This document shows, piece after piece, positions 5,101 to 7,948 of a DNA stretch of 7,948 bases. Numbering within the stretch: position 1 is the stretch's first letter; each line of letters begins with the position of its first letter. The notes beneath the pieces are model-generated. The model searched no databases and had not been told where the DNA came from. It saw nothing but the letters and a program-made list of their open reading frames with translations. This DNA is from Eggerthella sp. CAG:209 (GTDB lineage Bacteria > Actinomycetota > Coriobacteriia > Coriobacteriales > Eggerthellaceae), in contig FR884647.1 in assembly GCA_000436075.1 (NCBI GenBank), forward strand, positions 9,769-17,716, read 5' to 3'. The position numbers and the translations under genes were made by a program.

Positions 5101-7948
5101 TTAGATGCTCTTCAAAATTGCCATTACGAAATTCGAAGCATCCTCCAAAGCCTGAGGATCGACGTTTTCGATAATGTCGTTATCCGCAGAATAGAGCGCG
5201 GTGTTTCCGTCTGCCATACCGGCGATCGTCATCGCCTGAACACCATGAGCCATTGCAATCGATGCAGGTGTTTCACGTGAAACAATGCGATCGGTATGAT
5301 ATCCAACCCCCGAACGCTCGCTTGCCTGGCGAAGAACACGCTTTAAGCGTGAGGAAATCTTATAAGGCTTATAGGCACCTTCCTGTTCAATGCAAGAAAG
5401 CGCACCAGCACCAAGGGCCTCAAGATTGATAACGATTGCGCCTTTCATCTCATCGGCGTGCTCTTCCAGGAACGCATTAATGCCCGAATGAGAATACTGC
5501 TCTGCACCAAGGCCAACAAACCATACTTCGGTGTCGATGTCGGGATGGCGGAAGTCCTGAAGTTTCTTGAGTTCGCGGTTGATTTGCTCGGCTGTGCCAG
5601 CGTCACCATCGATCCGCAATGCGGGGCTGGCATCAACAATGCCGTCAGTATCATAGACCGCCGATTCGTCATAGTAAGTATCCTCTACTTGAGCATCTTC
5701 GCCCTTGCGAAGACGATTCAAAGAGAATGCCCCACCGTTCCATCCACGACGATCATCGGATTCGCGGTAGTCAACGTCTACAAACTCATCATCTTCCTCA
5801 CGGAAGCTCGACCAATCTCCACGAGCTTTGCCGATGCTGCGGGCATTATAGTCCTCATCAACATCTACCCACTCGTTTACAGAAACTTCTTCTTCCTTGC
5901 GCTTCTTGCCCTTGCGGAATCGGCTAAAGAGGCGTCCAGCACGGGACTTAGGCATATCAACGTATCCAGGACCAGCAAAAGCACCTGTTTCGGTGTATTC
6001 CTCGTCGTAGGCGGAATCATCCGCATCATCGATATAGCGCTCTTCAGGGGCTACGTCAGATACCAGCTCATCCCCTACAGGGGCGAATGAGCCAGTGCCA
6101 CCAACGGTCGAAAAAGAGCCAGTTGCAGACACTGCCGACTGCGCGCCCGTATCAAACGAAGGGAGGTTGAGGCTTCGCGCTGCAGGCGCTGTGCTAAACG
6201 CATCAGTATTTCCATCAATACGAGGAAGCATGTTGGAAAGCAACGATTTACCGCCCGTGGAGGTGCCTTCGTTTACCTCTGCCATAGGAGCGCGCTGACG
6301 AAGGTTTTCACCCGAAGCGCTGCGAGCAGGCGTTACGTCCGGCAACACGATAACCTGACGAGAGTGGTCCGCCTGTTCAACAACAGGAGAAACAGGAGAT
6401 ACCATTTCCTCCATGCCCACAATCGGAGAAGCTACCGCAGGCTGAGGCGCAGTTCTTTCAAACGGCTCTTCTGCGTATTCTCCACCCTGCACCTCATCCG
6501 AATAGCCGTAGGAGTAGGATTTCATTTCCTCCTGTACACGACCAGCAGGGATGCGTGCGGTTGATTCATCATTGCTGTCGTGGAACGAACCCATATTGAC
6601 CACATTGTCATCGATACGGCGAATCGGCTCATCTTCGTCGTCGAACTCTTCATTGTCCATAAACTGGGAGACATCGATTGGGGAAATTGAGGTGGTTACA
6701 CTCGGAGATACCGCCTGTTCAGGCTGCTCAGCTGGATCATCAACGTATACTTCTTCGCTTTCAGATACAGTAGGCTCTTCATAGTAGTCCTCGTTGTAGG
6801 ACTGCTCCTCCAGGTATTCTTCAGCGGGATATTCCTCTTCAACCGATTGCTTACGCGATGAAATCGACTTCAGGCGAGAAGCAAGAGAATGCTGCATCTG
6901 AGATGCTTTTTCGGAACCAGAATGGACCGCGTTATTGAGGAAATCGCCAAGCGAACCGCTACGACGTGAGTGAACACTCCTCTTGGAGCTCATTGCGGGG
7001 CGAGAAGCTTCCTCGTTTGCGGGGTAATACTCGGGGGTATTTGTGTACTCATCGACGGGCTCCATAGGCGAAGTTGCCGAATCAAGCTCCTCTTCGATTT
7101 CTTCAACTTCGTTATTCCTGGGAACTGAGCGATGAAGCCTCTGGGAATGACGCACCGAAGAGCGGGGGGAGGGCTTTCCTTGGTCATGAGAGCCGAAATG
7201 CTCATGTCCTTGAACAGTCTCTTCGACTATCTGCTGCTCAGGCTCAACAATGGGCTCGGGCTCAGCAGGAGCTTTTTCTGCAAGCTGATCTACCTCTTCA
7301 ATTGCAGCCTCGTAAAGCGTCTCGTGCGACACAGGGGCAGGAGTGTCGTTTGCAGCAGGATCATGTTCAGCTGCTTCGACAGAAGCAGGCTGATCTTCGG
7401 CGGCAACGGCAGGCTCGGGATCGTGATCGAGCCATGGAGCAGGCGATGCAATGGGCTTCGGAGCGGGCTTGCGTTCGATGGGTGCTGCTGCAGTGTTGTT
7501 CAGGTGCCATTCTTGTTCAGCTGCCAAATCCTCTGCCGACAAGGCGGCAGGCTGACCATCAGCAATGGGCTCAGCGAAATGAGCCGAGCTCCCTTCATGA
7601 TTAGCATGGGGCGCAGAAAACGACTCAATCTCATCCTGCAACGCGCGAACCTTTGAAGACAATTCGGACTGAGCAGCCTCGGGCTCAGAGACGGGAATGG
7701 CAATGGGAGATCCGTAGGGATTAGAAGCATGATGCTCCATCATGCGCGCAGCAACGGTATCCGCATAGCGAGAACGATTTACCTTCGGGGTTTTTCCTGC
7801 ATCAGGCTTATTCGCACGTGCCTTCTCTTGAGCAATCTTTGCCCAAGAAGGAGTATCGCTCGTTTGGACGCGGGCTACAGGCTCTGGGGCAGCAGAACGG
7901 GCAGCCTCTTTAGCAGCTGCTGCCGCGGCTGCAGCTGCGGCCTCGGCC
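5101..7948 (-). CDS. Partial: large acidic protein with C-terminal M28 peptidase-like domain
   Basis: The frame runs from TAA (5101-5103) to the window edge without a stop, giving 948 visible residues; the true start lies beyond 7948. The ATG at 7743 is internal, since 68 more in-frame codons precede it, beginning with an alanine run and a DTPSWAKIAQEKA segment. Numbered from M7743, residues 1-718 are Asp/Glu/Ser/Pro-rich and look disordered, with basic islands at about 258-300 and 597-616 (RLFSRFRKGKKRK). Residues 719-880 resemble the second half of M28 zinc aminopeptidases: WFVGLGAEQ (740-749), INLEALG, GVGYHTD, a TPASIAMAHGV segment and ALYSADND..ENVD. In active M28 enzymes the second Glu of the GAEE pair and the His of YHT bind zinc; here they are Gln749 and Ser852, and NLD is NLE. 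This suggests an inactive or altered enzyme. The M28 first half is probably off the edge. No transmembrane segment is visible. A parS site lies inside the gene. Confidence 0.75.
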   Translation of the reverse strand, partial: AEAAAAAAAAAAKEAARSAAPEPVARVQTSDTPSWAKIAQEKARANKPDAGKTPKVNRSRYADTVAARMMEHHASNPYGSPIAIPVSEPEAAQSELSSKVRALQDEIESFSAPHANHEGSSAHFAEPIADGQPAALSAEDLAAEQEWHLNNTAAAPIERKPAPKPIASPAPWLDHDPEPAVAAEDQPASVEAAEHDPAANDTPAPVSHETLYEAAIEEVDQLAEKAPAEPEPIVEPEQQIVEETVQGHEHFGSHDQGKPSPRSSVRHSQRLHRSVPRNNEVEEIEEELDSATSPMEPVDEYTNTPEYYPANEEASRPAMSSKRSVHSRRSGSLGDFLNNAVHSGSEKASQMQHSLASRLKSISSRKQSVEEEYPAEEYLEEQSYNEDYYEEPTVSESEEVYVDDPAEQPEQAVSPSVTTSISPIDVSQFMDNEEFDDEDEPIRRIDDNVVNMGSFHDSNDESTARIPAGRVQEEMKSYSYGYSDEVQGGEYAEEPFERTAPQPAVASPIVGMEEMVSPVSPVVEQADHSRQVIVLPDVTPARSASGENLRQRAPMAEVNEGTSTGGKSLLSNMLPRIDGNTDAFSTAPAARSLNLPSFDTGAQSAVSATGSFSTVGGTGSFAPVGDELVSDVAPEERYIDDADDSAYDEEYTETGAFAGPGYVDMPKSRAGRLFSRFRKGKKRKEEEVSVNEWVDVDEDYNARSIGKARGDWSSFREEDDEFVDVDYRESDDRRGWNGGAFSLNRLRKGEDAQVEDTYYDESAVYDTDGIVDASPALRIDGDAGTAEQINRELKKLQDFRHPDIDTEVWFVGLGAEQYSHSGINAFLEEHADEMKGAIVINLEALGAGALSCIEQEGAYKPYKISSRLKRVLRQASERSGVGYHTDRIVSRETPASIAMAHGVQAMTIAGMADGNTALYSADNDIIENVDPQALEDASNFVMAILKSI
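5269..5284. other. parS site inside the M28-like coding sequence
   Basis: A second perfect TGTTTCACGTGAAACA, identical to the copy at 4983-4998 and 286 bp from it. It lies within the coding sequence, where the minus strand reads it as part of Val-Ser-Arg-Glu-Thr just before the Pro-Ala-Ser of the M28-like domain. Two exact 16-mers so close together make chance very unlikely, so this looks like a genuine ParB-loading cluster. Confidence 0.93.

Noticed and set aside
5458..6090. 210-codon plus-strand open frame antisense to the M28-like gene
   Set aside because: It overlaps a longer frame whose C-terminus has family-like motifs; hydrophobic biased composition is what the reverse of an acidic, Ser-rich gene gives, and no Shine-Dalgarno or family motif is seen.
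7132..7656. 174-codon plus-strand open frame, and an overlapping 176-codon frame at 7074-7604
   Set aside because: Both are antisense to the low-complexity region of the minus-strand gene; the Gln/Arg-rich and Cys/Leu-rich compositions are shadows of its codon bias.
1..7948. CRISPR array, insertion sequence, prophage or toxin-antitoxin module
   Set aside because: No regularly spaced repeats, transposase or integrase motifs, or paired small genes are visible on either strand.

Overview
The window looks like a chromosomal segment from an anaerobic, fermentative Gram-positive bacterium of moderate GC. The best guess is an Actinobacterium of the Coriobacteriia/Eggerthellaceae type. This rests on the gene mix (L-lactate dehydrogenase, a GT-C membrane glycosyltransferase, a YdjC-type deacetylase, a giant acidic M28-like protein), on balanced codon use and on two perfect ParB-type parS sites. 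The taxonomic call is inference. The parS sites suggest the segment lies in the origin-proximal part of a chromosome.

Layout. Bases 1-251 are GC-rich and hold no gene I can name. A complete tRNA-Gly(CCC) with encoded CCA lies at 252-326, followed by a nested Rho-independent terminator (339-400). Bases 401-849 are a long, lower-GC, repeat-bearing upstream region leading to ldh (850-1809, +). ldh and a 563-residue membrane glycosyltransferase (2014-3705, -) converge on a spacer containing a 91-nt imperfect inverted repeat. The glycosyltransferase is divergently arranged with a YdjC/ChbG-family carbohydrate deacetylase (3974-4924, +) across a 268-nt spacer. The deacetylase converges with a very long minus-strand gene (5101 to beyond 7948). 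Their junction carries a parS site (4983-4998) and a 12-bp perfect-stem bidirectional terminator (5053-5080). A second parS (5269-5284) is embedded in the long gene.

The long minus-strand gene is incomplete. The frame stays open from the internal ATG at 7743 to the window edge, so its true start lies outside. Its last ~160 residues resemble the C-terminal half of an M28 zinc aminopeptidase, but at least two predicted metal-binding positions are substituted. About 780 residues of acidic, apparently disordered sequence precede it. The missing first half of the M28 fold presumably lies beyond the edge.

Functionally, ldh is a stand-alone fermentative gene (pyruvate to lactate, NADH reoxidation). 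The glycosyltransferase and the deacetylase could act together on lipid-linked or surface sugars, but only proximity supports this. The most interesting signals are the parS pair and the apparent M28 pseudo-enzyme with its huge acidic insertion.
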